A DNA stretch of 64,000 nucleotides from SP197 sp965242595 (GTDB lineage Bacteria > Pseudomonadota > Alphaproteobacteria > SP197). This document shows positions 1 through 6,642 of the stretch, piece after piece. The stretch spans positions 1,550,001 to 1,614,000 of the forward strand of contig OZ251464.1 of NCBI GenBank assembly GCA_965242595.1. The letters run 5' to 3'. The notes under the pieces are model-generated. The model had not been told where the DNA came from. It searched no databases and saw only the letters and a program-made list of their open reading frames with translations. Positions within the stretch are counted from its first letter, which is position 1, and every line of letters begins with the position of its first letter. Both the position numbers and the translations under genes were made by a program.

Positions 1-991
1 GGGTGAAGCCGCCGCCCCGGTAATCCTCCGGCAGCAGCTTGCCGGCCCGGGCGCGGGAGGCCAGCGCCGCCATCTCTTGCGAGATCGCCACCAGGCCCTT
101 GTCCTGGACAGCGCGCAGCACGGGGGTGAGGAGGCCGCCCTCGACGGCGACGGCGACGGCGAGATCGACCGAGGAGAAACGGTGGATGGCATCGCCCGCC
201 CATTGCGCATTGGCGTCCGGCACCTGGACCAGGGCCAGAGCCAGGGCGCGGATGAGGAAATCGTTGATCGAGAGCTTGCCATCGCCGCGCCGGTTGATCT
301 GGGAGCGCAGCGCCAGCAGAGCGTCCAGGTCGCAATCGGCCGTGAGATAGAAATGGGGGATGGTCCGCTTTGCCTCCTGCAGCCGTTCGGCGATGGTGCG
401 GCGCATGGCGGTGAGACGGACCTTCTGAAAGGCGGCCGGGGCGGCTGCGGCCGGCGCGGCGGCGGGTTTGCCGGCGGCCAGGACGGCCTCGATGTCGCGC
501 TTGACGATGCGACCGCGGGGGCCGCTGCCGGCGATGCCGGCCAGATTCAGCCCGGCCTGGCGGGCCATGCTGCGGGCCAGCGGGCTGGCGGCGATGCGCT
601 GCTCTTTTCCGCCGGAGGGGGGCGCAGTTTGTGGTGCGGCCTGTGGTGCGGCCTGTGGCGACGGGGCCGGCGCCGGCGCTGCCGTCGGGGCCGATGGCGG
701 GGCCGATGCGGCGCCCTGCGGGCCGGTGGGAAGGGCGGCGGCGTCTTCGCCTTCCTGAAGCAGAACGGCGATGGCCTGGTTCACCGCCACATTGTCGGTG
801 CCTTCGGCCACCAGGATACGGGCCAGGGTGCCATCGTCGGCGGCCTCGATCTCCATGGTGGCCTTGTCGGTTTCCACCTCGGCCAGGATGTCGCCCGCCC
901 GCACGGCATCGCCCTCGGCGACCAGCCAGCGGGCCAGGGTGCCTTCCGTCATGGTCGGCGACATCTGCGGCATGGCGATGGTGACCGGCAT
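1..991 (-). CDS. pdhC: Pyruvate dehydrogenase E2, dihydrolipoamide acetyltransferase (3' end beyond window)
   Basis: E2 core of the pyruvate dehydrogenase complex; it moves the acetyl group from E1 to CoA. About 330 residues are visible and the C-terminal catalytic part runs off the window start. Residues 1-80 form one lipoyl domain with the lipoyl-lysine at about K43 (ETDKATMEIEA). An Ala/Pro-rich linker (about 85-130) follows, then a peripheral subunit-binding domain (about 132-172, ASPLAR...GSGPRGRI) and the start of the acyltransferase domain (about 188 on). The ATG at 989-991 is preceded by GGGGAA and lies 13 bp after the pdhB stop, so it is the last gene of a pdhA-pdhB-pdhC operon. PDH rather than another 2-oxoacid dehydrogenase is inferred from the paired E1 genes and gene order. 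Confidence 0.93.
   Translation of the reverse strand, partial: MPVTIAMPQMSPTMTEGTLARWLVAEGDAVRAGDILAEVETDKATMEIEAADDGTLARILVAEGTDNVAVNQAIAVLLQEGEDAAALPTGPQGAASAPPSAPTAAPAPAPSPQAAPQAAPQTAPPSGGKEQRIAASPLARSMARQAGLNLAGIAGSGPRGRIVKRDIEAVLAAGKPAAAPAAAAPAAFQKVRLTAMRRTIAERLQEAKRTIPHFYLTADCDLDALLALRSQINRRGDGKLSINDFLIRALALALVQVPDANAQWAGDAIHRFSSVDLAVAVAVEGGLLTPVLRAVQDKGLVAISQEMAALASRARAGKLLPEDYRGGGFT
630..653. repeat. Two 12-bp tandem repeats in the E2 linker
   Basis: The unit TGTGGTGCGGCC occurs twice head to tail (630-641, 642-653) with a partial third copy to 660. On the coding strand it encodes repeated Pro-Gln-Ala-Ala in the flexible Ala/Pro linker between the lipoyl and subunit-binding domains. 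Length variation in this linker is usually harmless, so this is most likely slippage in a low-complexity segment. Confidence 0.7.
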
Positions 992-1004
992 GGCTGTTCC
1001 CCGT

Positions 1005-1988
1005 TCAGGCCGCAGCGTAGCAGACGCTGCGCACGGCGGCGGCGATGCTCTCGGCCTGCGGCAGAGCGGCCCGTTCCAGATTGGCGGCATAGGGCAGCGG
1101 CACGGCGGCGGCCGCGACCCGCTGCGGCGGCGCGTCCAGCAGGTCGAAGCCCTGTTCCACGGCCATGGCGGCGATTTCGGCCCCCAGGCCGGCGAAGGCC
1201 CAGCCTTCCTCTACCGTGACCAGCCGGTTGGTTCGGGCCAGCGAGGCCAGCAGTGTGGCGGTGTCCATGGGGCGCACGCTGCGCAGATTGACAACCTCTG
1301 CCTCAATGCCCTCGCCGGCCAGGGTGCGGGCGGCCTCCAGCGCTTTGGCGACCATGATCGAGCAGGCGACGACGGTCACATCCCGCCCTTCCCTTTCCAC
1401 CTTGGCCTTGCCGATGGGCACCAGCAGCTCGCCCTCGGGCAGCGCGAAGCTGTGGCCGTAGAGAATCTCGTTTTCCAGGAAGATCACCGGGTTGGGGTCG
1501 CGGATGGCGGATTTCAGCAGCCCCTTGGCATCTTCGGCCGAATAGGGCGCCACCACCTTCAGCCCCGGCACATGCGCATACCAGGAGGTGAAATCCTGCG
1601 AATGCTGGGCCGCCACCCGCGCCGCCGCGCCGTTGGGGCCGCGAAAGACGATGGGGCAGCGCAGCTGACCCCCCGACATGTAGAGGGTTTTGGCGGCGGA
1701 GTTGACGATCTGATCGATGGCCTGCATGGCGAAATTGAAGGTCATGAACTCGGTGATGGGCTTGAGGCCGGCCATGGCCGCGCCCACCGACAGGCCTGCG
1801 AAGCCGTGTTCGGTGATGGGGGTGTCGATCACCCGCCGCTCGCCGAACTCTTCCAGCAGCCCCTGGCTGACCTTGTAGGCGCCCTGATACTGGCCGACCT
1901 CTTCGCCGATCAGGAACACGTCGCCATCGCGGCGCATCTCTTCGGCCATGGCGTCGCGCAGGGCTTCGCGGACGGTGATCTCAGCCAT
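1005..1988 (-). CDS. pdhB: Pyruvate dehydrogenase E1 component, beta subunit
   Basis: Beta subunit of the thiamine-diphosphate-dependent E1, which decarboxylates pyruvate and acetylates the E2 lipoyl group. The 327-residue protein starts MAEITVREAL and carries typical E1-beta segments: FLIGEEVGQYQGAYKVSQGL, DTPITEHGFAG (with the Glu that activates the cofactor) and FRGPNGAAARVAAQHSQDF. Here it lacks the N-terminal lipoyl domain that some alphaproteobacterial E1-beta proteins have. The ATG at 1988 is chosen over an upstream one at 2018 because GGGGGAAA precedes it and because its first eight bases, ATGGCTGA, contain the pdhA stop, indicating translational coupling. Confidence 0.95.
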   Translation of the reverse strand: MAEITVREALRDAMAEEMRRDGDVFLIGEEVGQYQGAYKVSQGLLEEFGERRVIDTPITEHGFAGLSVGAAMAGLKPITEFMTFNFAMQAIDQIVNSAAKTLYMSGGQLRCPIVFRGPNGAAARVAAQHSQDFTSWYAHVPGLKVVAPYSAEDAKGLLKSAIRDPNPVIFLENEILYGHSFALPEGELLVPIGKAKVEREGRDVTVVACSIMVAKALEAARTLAGEGIEAEVVNLRSVRPMDTATLLASLARTNRLVTVEEGWAFAGLGAEIAAMAVEQGFDLLDAPPQRVAAAAVPLPYAANLERAALPQAESIAAAVRSVCYAAA

Positions 1989-3039
1989 CGTTTTCCCCCG
2001 CATCGGGGGGAACGGCATAGATGTCGCTCATCAGCCGGGCAAGGTCGGGTTCCGGGCTGGTCTGGGCGAACTCGGCAGCGCCGGCGACCTCGGCCTTTAC
2101 CTCCCGGTCGATCTGGCGCAGCGCTTCGTCGTCGGCCGTGCCGCGTTTGGCGATGGCGGCCCGCAGGCGGTCGATGGGATCGTGTTCGGCCCGCATCCGC
2201 TGCACCTCGTCGCGGCTGCGATATTTCGCCGGATCGGACATGGAATGGCCGCGGTAGCGGTAGGTCTGCACCTCGACCAGGATCGGCCCGGCCCCGGAAC
2301 GGATATGGGCGATGGCCTGGCAGGCGCCGGCATGAACCTTCTCCACATCCATGCCATCGACCTGGAAGCCGGGGATGCCGAAGGCCTCGCCGCGATAGCA
2401 CAGCTCGGTCCCGGCGGTGGCCCGTTCGATCCCGGTTCCCATCGCATAGCGGTTGTTTTCCACCACGAATACGATGGGGAGCTTCCACAGGCTGGCCATG
2501 TTGAAGGTCTCATAGACCTGCCCCTGATTGGCGGCGCCTTCGCCGAAAAAGGCCAGCGTGGCGCGGTCGCCGCCACGGTATTTCTGGGCGAAGGCGATGC
2601 CGGCTCCCAGCGGCACCTGGGCGGCGACGATGCCGTGGCCGCCATAGAAGCCCTGTTCGGGGGCGAAGATGTGCATCGATCCGCCCTTGCCGCCAGACGA
2701 GCCGCCGGCGCGCCCGGTCAGTTCGGCCATCACCGACTTTGGCGCCATACCGCGAATCAGGGCGTGGCCGTGGCAGCGATAGCTGGTGACGATGGCATCG
2801 CCCTCCCCCAGCGCCGCATCCATGCCGACCGCCACCGCCTCCTGGCCGATATAGAGATGGCAGAAGCCGCCGATGAGCCCCATGCCATACATCTGGCCCA
2901 CCTTTTCCTCGAAGCGGCGGACCAGCAGCATGCGGCGGTAGAAATCGAGCAGCAGAGCATCGTCCACGGGCGGGACATGCCGGTTCGCCCGCCCGGCCGT
3001 TTTCGCCGGTTTTCCCATCCTGGCGGTGGTGCGGACCAT
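1981..3039 (-). CDS. pdhA: Pyruvate dehydrogenase E1 component, alpha subunit
   Basis: Alpha subunit of PDH E1, which binds thiamine diphosphate and Mg2+. The 352-residue protein has the usual segments: CHLYIGQEAVAVG (about 60-72), SYRCHGHAL, GGKGGSMH, GGHGIVAAQVPLG (about 133-145) and NMASLWKLP. The cofactor motif runs from about residue 166 to NN at 195-196. It reads GEG, where family members normally have GDG; the Asp is an Mg2+ ligand, so this is a conservative but unusual change. The ATG at 3039 follows GGGGAG at good spacing. The gene has its own promoter-like site (3080-3108) downstream of the toxin gene, so the pdh operon need not depend on upstream transcription. Confidence 0.95.
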   Translation of the reverse strand: MVRTTARMGKPAKTAGRANRHVPPVDDALLLDFYRRMLLVRRFEEKVGQMYGMGLIGGFCHLYIGQEAVAVGMDAALGEGDAIVTSYRCHGHALIRGMAPKSVMAELTGRAGGSSGGKGGSMHIFAPEQGFYGGHGIVAAQVPLGAGIAFAQKYRGGDRATLAFFGEGAANQGQVYETFNMASLWKLPIVFVVENNRYAMGTGIERATAGTELCYRGEAFGIPGFQVDGMDVEKVHAGACQAIAHIRSGAGPILVEVQTYRYRGHSMSDPAKYRSRDEVQRMRAEHDPIDRLRAAIAKRGTADDEALRQIDREVKAEVAGAAEFAQTSPEPDLARLMSDIYAVPPDAGENDG

Positions 3040-3079
3040 GGGCTTGTCTCCCCTCGCGCCCGCGGGCGGCCAGGCGCCA

Positions 3080-3108
3080 AACTTAGGGAGGCTTCAGGGG
3101 CAATGCAA
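3080..3108 (-). promoter_or_regulatory. Predicted promoter of the pdhA-pdhB-pdhC operon
   Basis: On the minus strand TTGCAT (3103-3108) is separated by exactly 17 bp from TAAGTT (3080-3085), about 40 bp upstream of the pdhA ATG. It lies in the only gap between the toxin gene stop (3210) and pdhA. This is a sigma70-like pattern read by eye; no start site is known. Confidence 0.5.
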
Positions 3109-3209
3109 GAAGCCGCCCGCCGCGCGGTTTCAGCCGCAGGGCGTCGTCGGTGCCGTTCGGGAGCGTGGCGCCCGTCCCTCCGGGGAAGATCACTTCGCTA
3201 CAATGTTCG

Positions 3210-3656
3210 CTATGTGGCTGGCTGCGCCGATGCAAGGCGCGCGACATGCCGGATGCGGTCGGACAGATAGGGATGAGCGCGCACCTTGTCATGGAAGCGG
3301 GTGTCCGCCGTCACCACCGGGTAGCCGGTCTGGATCGCCAGGGCGAGATAGAAGCAGTCATAGGCCGGGTGGTCGATATCGGCGGCTAGCCGAGCGGCGG
3401 CGGCGGCCAGCTGCGCCATGGAGAAGGGGATCGCGACCGGCGCGGATTTCAACGCATCCACCGCCTCGCCCAGATCTTCGGCGGCGATATCGCCCCGTCG
3501 CCGCATCGCCCACAGCGCGTTGACGGCCTCGGCGAACACCAGCTCCGGCACCACCAGGGTGGCTTCGCCCGTAAGGAGGGTGGCCGCCTGGTCGGAAAAC
3601 ACCTCGTCCACCAGCCATTTCACCGCCACGCTGGCATCGACCACATAGCCCTTCAC
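3210..3656 (-). CDS. PIN-domain toxin of a type II toxin-antitoxin pair (VapC/FitB type)
   Basis: Predicted Mg2+-dependent ribonuclease toxin. The 148-residue protein is a single PIN domain with the four expected acidic residues: D7 (YVVDASVAVKW), E43 (PELVFAEAVNAL), D100 (HPAYDCFYLALA) and D118 (VVTADTRFHD). All are present, so the toxin looks active. The GTG start at 3656 overlaps the antitoxin stop by GTGA, which fits coupled translation with antitoxin first. It lies between ftsB and pdhA, neighbours that are usually adjacent in alphaproteobacteria, so the pair looks like an insertion into an otherwise conserved cluster. Its RNA target cannot be told from sequence. Confidence 0.9.
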   Translation of the reverse strand: MKGYVVDASVAVKWLVDEVFSDQAATLLTGEATLVVPELVFAEAVNALWAMRRRGDIAAEDLGEAVDALKSAPVAIPFSMAQLAAAAARLAADIDHPAYDCFYLALAIQTGYPVVTADTRFHDKVRAHPYLSDRIRHVARLASAQPAT

Positions 3657-3889
3657 GCGGAGTCGTCCCGGTCGCGGTCGGCGCGGATGATGTCGGTGCT
3701 GTCGACGGAGGAACGCAGCCGTCGTCGCAACCCTTCGGCCCGGGCGGCGAAGTCCTCCACCGCCCCCAGAAGCGAAGCGCGCAAAATGTCCCTGTGCTCG
3801 GCTTCCGCCGACCTGCCATGGGCGGCGGCCCTGCGCTTGAGCGCGCCAACCACCTCGGAACTCACATCCCGAACCGTCAATTGTGCCAT
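3653..3889 (-). CDS. Ribbon-helix-helix antitoxin (FitA/VapB-like)
   Basis: Predicted DNA-binding antitoxin of the downstream PIN toxin, 78 residues. The N-terminus (MAQLTVRDVSSEVVGALKRR) followed by AAAHGRSAEAEHRDILR has the layout of FitA-type ribbon-helix-helix proteins: a short beta strand, a helix with basic residues, then the HGRS-x-E-x-E-x-R-xIL motif. The C-terminal half is charged (RRRLRSS...RADRDRDDSA) and would be expected to wrap the toxin. Such antitoxins usually repress their own operon; a promoter and repeats that could serve as operator lie just upstream (3890-3955). Confidence 0.85.
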   Translation of the reverse strand: MAQLTVRDVSSEVVGALKRRAAAHGRSAEAEHRDILRASLLGAVEDFAARAEGLRRRLRSSVDSTDIIRADRDRDDSA

Positions 3890-3917
3890 CGCTTTGCCTT
3901 CATGGCTGTGCCTTCAT
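3890..3917 (-). repeat. Two 14-bp near-identical direct repeats ahead of the antitoxin gene
   Basis: On the minus strand ATGAAGGCACAGCC (3917-3904) is followed directly by ATGAAGGCAAAGCG (3903-3890), 12 of 14 bases matching, ending one base from the antitoxin start codon. It occupies the leader between the predicted -10 element and the ATG. It could be a binding site for the ribbon-helix-helix antitoxin, or a small duplication of the start region; both units contain an ATG. Function is inferred from position only. Confidence 0.45.
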
Positions 3918-3925
3918 TGCCATCG

Positions 3926-3955
3926 CATATATGGTGAGATGCGGTTGTCGGTCAA
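3926..3955 (-). promoter_or_regulatory. Predicted promoter/operator of the toxin-antitoxin operon
   Basis: On the minus strand TTGACC (3955-3950) lies 17 bp from ATATAT (3932-3927; TATATG at 18 bp). The A/T-rich -10 sits inside a weak inverted repeat GCAT-N10-ATGC (3925-3942). The antitoxin ATG is about 40 bp downstream. This is the most A/T-rich spot in the first 10 kb. Autorepression by the antitoxin at this site is inferred from how related modules work. Confidence 0.5.
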
Positions 3956-4068
3956 GGGATCTGGCTTGCTGTGTGGAAGCGGACGACGCCCCTTCCCCGC
4001 GCAACACCGGCTCATGCGAGGCGCTGCAAGCGTAGGCGGCTTCTGCGCCCCGGGCGGGTGGGCCGTGG

Positions 4069-4407
4069 CTAGCGGCTGTCGTCTTCGCTGGAAGCTGGCG
4101 AATCGGGAGCGAGCAGGATCACGACATCGTCCGGGTGGGCGAGGTTGAGCATGAAGCGGGCCTGTTCGTCGAGCATGTCGAGATCGAGGCCCTGGGGGCG
4201 CAGCAATGCCACCCGGTGGGCCAACCGCTCCTCCTCGCCCCTGGCCGCCATGAGCGCGGATTCGGCCTGCTCGATGCGGTGTTCGAGGGAGGCGATGTCG
4301 TTGCCCGCCAGCAGCGCGTGATAGCCGAAATAGGCGACAGCGCAAGCCCCCGCCAGTGGCGGCAGCAGACGACGGGGCGAGCGGAGCGTGTCCCGAAAGC
4401 GGCCCAT
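4069..4407 (-). CDS. ftsB: Cell division protein FtsB (septum formation initiator)
   Basis: Bitopic inner-membrane protein of the FtsQ-FtsB-FtsL subcomplex of the divisome. The 112-residue product has a short cytoplasmic N-terminus (MGRFRDTLRS), one membrane segment (about residues 18-38, rich in Ala/Leu/Tyr) and a periplasmic coiled coil (LEHRIEQAESALMAARGEEERLAHRVALL), then the typical LDLDMLDEQARFML segment. The ATG at 4407 is 32 bp after the eno stop. An in-frame TTG further upstream overlaps the eno end and is less likely. The eno-ftsB order is conserved in alphaproteobacteria; usually pdhA follows, but here a toxin-antitoxin pair intervenes. Confidence 0.88.
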   Translation of the reverse strand: MGRFRDTLRSPRRLLPPLAGACAVAYFGYHALLAGNDIASLEHRIEQAESALMAARGEEERLAHRVALLRPQGLDLDMLDEQARFMLNLAHPDDVVILLAPDSPASSEDDSR

Positions 4408-4439
4408 GGCGGAAGGAGAGCGCGCCGCCGGGCCGCCTG

Positions 4440-5768
4440 TCAACAAAAACCTTTCGATCTCACGGTGTTGCCCTGGGAAGCGAAAGCGGTCTCTCCGGCG
4501 AAGGCGGCGCGGCCGGGATAGCGGGCGGCGGCTGCCAGCTCTTCTTCGATCCTCAGCAGGCGGTTGTATTTGGCCGTCCGGTCGGAGCGCGATAGCGAGC
4601 CGGTCTTGATCTGCCCGCTCCCCAGTGCCACGGCCAGATCGGCGACGCTGGTGTCTTCCGTTTCGCCGGAACGGTGGGAGACGACGCTCGCCATGCCGCT
4701 GCGATGGGCGAGAGCGACGGTCTCGACGGTCTCCGTCAGGGTGCCGACCTGGTTGGCCTTTATCAGGATGGCGTTGGCCACCCCCCGCGCCAGGCCCTGG
4801 CCCAGGCGGCGGGCATCGGTGGCGAAGAGATCGTCACCCACCAGTTGCACGCGCCCGCCCAGAGCGGCGGTCATGGCGGCCCAGCCGTCCCAATCGTCTT
4901 CGGCGAGACCGTCCTCGATCGAGACGATGGGATAGGAGTCCAGCAGTGTGTCGTAGAACGCGATCATGCCGTCGGCATCCAGCGCCCTGCCCTCGCCCGC
5001 CAGGACATAGCGACCATCCTGGAAGAACTCCGTCGCCGCCGGGTCCAGCGCCAGGGCAACCTCTTCGCCGGGCCGGTGCCCGCCTTCCTCGATGGCCTGC
5101 ATGAGCAGGTCCAGCGCCTCGCGTGTGTTGCGAAGCTCTGGCGCGAAGCCGCCCTCGTCGCCGACATTGGTTGAAAGCCCGCGCTTGGCCAGGGTTCGCT
5201 TCAAACTCTGGAAGACCTCCGCGCCGGTCCGCAGGGCTTCGGTGAAGCTGCCGGCGCCCAGCGGCACGATCATGAACTCCTGCACATCCAGCGCGTTGTC
5301 GGCATGGGCGCCACCGTTCAGGACGTTCATCAGCGGCACCGGCAGGCCGCGCGCCATCAGCCCCCCGATATGGCGGTAGAGGGGGAGCGCATTGTCCTCG
5401 GCCGCCGCCCGTGCTGTCGCCAGGCTCACGCCCAGCACGGCGTTGGCGCCCAATCGGGCCTTGTTGGCGGTGCCGTCCAGGTCGATCAGCGCCCGGTCGA
5501 TAGCGTGCTGGTCGTCGGCGTCCATGCCCCCCAGCGCATCGAAGATCTCGCCCTCGACCGCCGCCACCGCCTGCAAAACACCCTTGCCGTGGTACCGGCT
5601 GGCGTCACCGTCGCGCAGTTCGACCGCTTCGTGACGCCCGGTCGAGGCTCCGGAAGGCACGGCGGCGCGCCCGATGGCGCCGGTTTCCAGCGTTACATCC
5701 ACCTCCACCGTGGGGTTGCCCCTGCTGTCCAGAATCTCGCGGGCGCGGATATCGACGATATCGGACAT
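4440..5768 (-). CDS. eno: Enolase
   Basis: Converts 2-phosphoglycerate to phosphoenolpyruvate in glycolysis and is also a common RNA degradosome partner. The 442-residue protein has the N-terminal SRGNPTVEVDV signature, GGAHADN, GDEGGFAPEL (catalytic Glu), the metal ligands in SIEDG and GDDLFATD, IKANQVGTLTE (catalytic Lys) and SHRSGETED. It is about 15-20 residues longer than typical because of a C-terminal tail (ASQGNTVRSKGFC). Two adjacent ATGs are possible; the second (5768) has AAGGA at the better spacing, whereas the first abuts the Shine-Dalgarno sequence. Confidence 0.96.
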   Translation of the reverse strand: MSDIVDIRAREILDSRGNPTVEVDVTLETGAIGRAAVPSGASTGRHEAVELRDGDASRYHGKGVLQAVAAVEGEIFDALGGMDADDQHAIDRALIDLDGTANKARLGANAVLGVSLATARAAAEDNALPLYRHIGGLMARGLPVPLMNVLNGGAHADNALDVQEFMIVPLGAGSFTEALRTGAEVFQSLKRTLAKRGLSTNVGDEGGFAPELRNTREALDLLMQAIEEGGHRPGEEVALALDPAATEFFQDGRYVLAGEGRALDADGMIAFYDTLLDSYPIVSIEDGLAEDDWDGWAAMTAALGGRVQLVGDDLFATDARRLGQGLARGVANAILIKANQVGTLTETVETVALAHRSGMASVVSHRSGETEDTSVADLAVALGSGQIKTGSLSRSDRTAKYNRLLRIEEELAAAARYPGRAAFAGETAFASQGNTVRSKGFC

Positions 5769-5801
5769 CATCCTTCCTTTCAGGCTGGTGGCGCGGTGGC
5801 T

Positions 5802-6638
5802 TCAGGGTGTGCCTTGCTTGGTCAGCCGGTCGATGGCGGCAAGCCGGCCCAGAAGCGCGGGCATGGCATCCAGCGGCACCATGTTGGGGCCGTCGGAGGG
5901 TGCCCGGTCGGGTTCCTCATGGGTCTCCAGGAAGACCGCCGCGACGCCGACCGCGACCGCGGCCCGCGCCAGCACCGGGACAAAGGCCCGCTCTCCCCCG
6001 CTCGCCCCGCCCCGTCCCCCCGGCTGCTGGACGGAGTGGGTAGCATCGAACACCACCGGCAGGCCGCCGGCCGCTAGCACCGGCAGCGCGCGCATGTCGG
6101 AGACAAGCGTGTTGTAACCGAAACTGGCGCCGCGTTCGGTCACCATCACATCGGGGTTGCCCGAATCCGTGACCTTCCTGGCGACATGCGCCATGTCCCA
6201 GGGGGCCAGGAATTGTCCCTTTTTGATGTTCACCGCCCGCCCTGTCGCCGCGGCGGCGATCAGAAGATCGGTCTGGCGGCAGAGAAAGGCAGGAATCTGC
6301 ACCACATCCACTGCCTCGGCCACCTGTGGGCACTGTCCGCGTTCGTGAACATCGGTCAGCACGGGACAGCCAAAGGACTCCCTCACCTCGGCCAGGATGG
6401 CGAGGCCCGCATCGATGCCGACGCCGCGTGCGCCTTCCAGGCTGGTCCGGTTGGCCTTGTCGTAGGAGCTTTTGTAGATCAGCGGCAGGTCCAGGGCGCC
6501 GCAGATCGACACCAGACGCTCGGCCGTTCTCAGCGCATGGTCGCGCCCCTCGATCGCGCATGGCCCGGCAATCACCGTCAGCGGCAGGTGGTTGCCGACC
6601 GAAACGGCGCCGATGCGGATGCGATGGGGTGTGCCCAT
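5802..6638 (-). CDS. kdsA: 3-deoxy-8-phosphooctulonate synthase (Kdo-8-P synthase)
   Basis: Condenses arabinose-5-phosphate with phosphoenolpyruvate to Kdo-8-phosphate, the precursor of the lipopolysaccharide inner core. 278 residues, normal for the family. Visible motifs are VIAGPCAIEGRDHAL, YKSSYDKANRTS, LTDVHERGQ, QIPAFLCRQTDLL, NIKKGQFLAPWD and the C-terminal FLETHEEPDRAPSDGPNM. The ATG at 6638 lies 4 bp after the pyrG stop; the longer upstream reading would overlap pyrG heavily and is not conserved-looking. The gene sits between pyrG and eno. Confidence 0.95.
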   Translation of the reverse strand: MGTPHRIRIGAVSVGNHLPLTVIAGPCAIEGRDHALRTAERLVSICGALDLPLIYKSSYDKANRTSLEGARGVGIDAGLAILAEVRESFGCPVLTDVHERGQCPQVAEAVDVVQIPAFLCRQTDLLIAAAATGRAVNIKKGQFLAPWDMAHVARKVTDSGNPDVMVTERGASFGYNTLVSDMRALPVLAAGGLPVVFDATHSVQQPGGRGGASGGERAFVPVLARAAVAVGVAAVFLETHEEPDRAPSDGPNMVPLDAMPALLGRLAAIDRLTKQGTP

Positions 6639-6642
6639 GGCC

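Noticed and set aside
30..991. Alternative identity of the E2 gene as 2-oxoglutarate dehydrogenase E2 (sucB)
   Set aside because: The adjacent paired E1-alpha and E1-beta genes are of PDH type, whereas 2-oxoglutarate dehydrogenase has a single large E1.
3083..3292. A 69-codon minus-strand open frame between the toxin gene and pdhA
   Set aside because: No family resemblance; it overlaps the end of the toxin gene and the predicted pdhA promoter.
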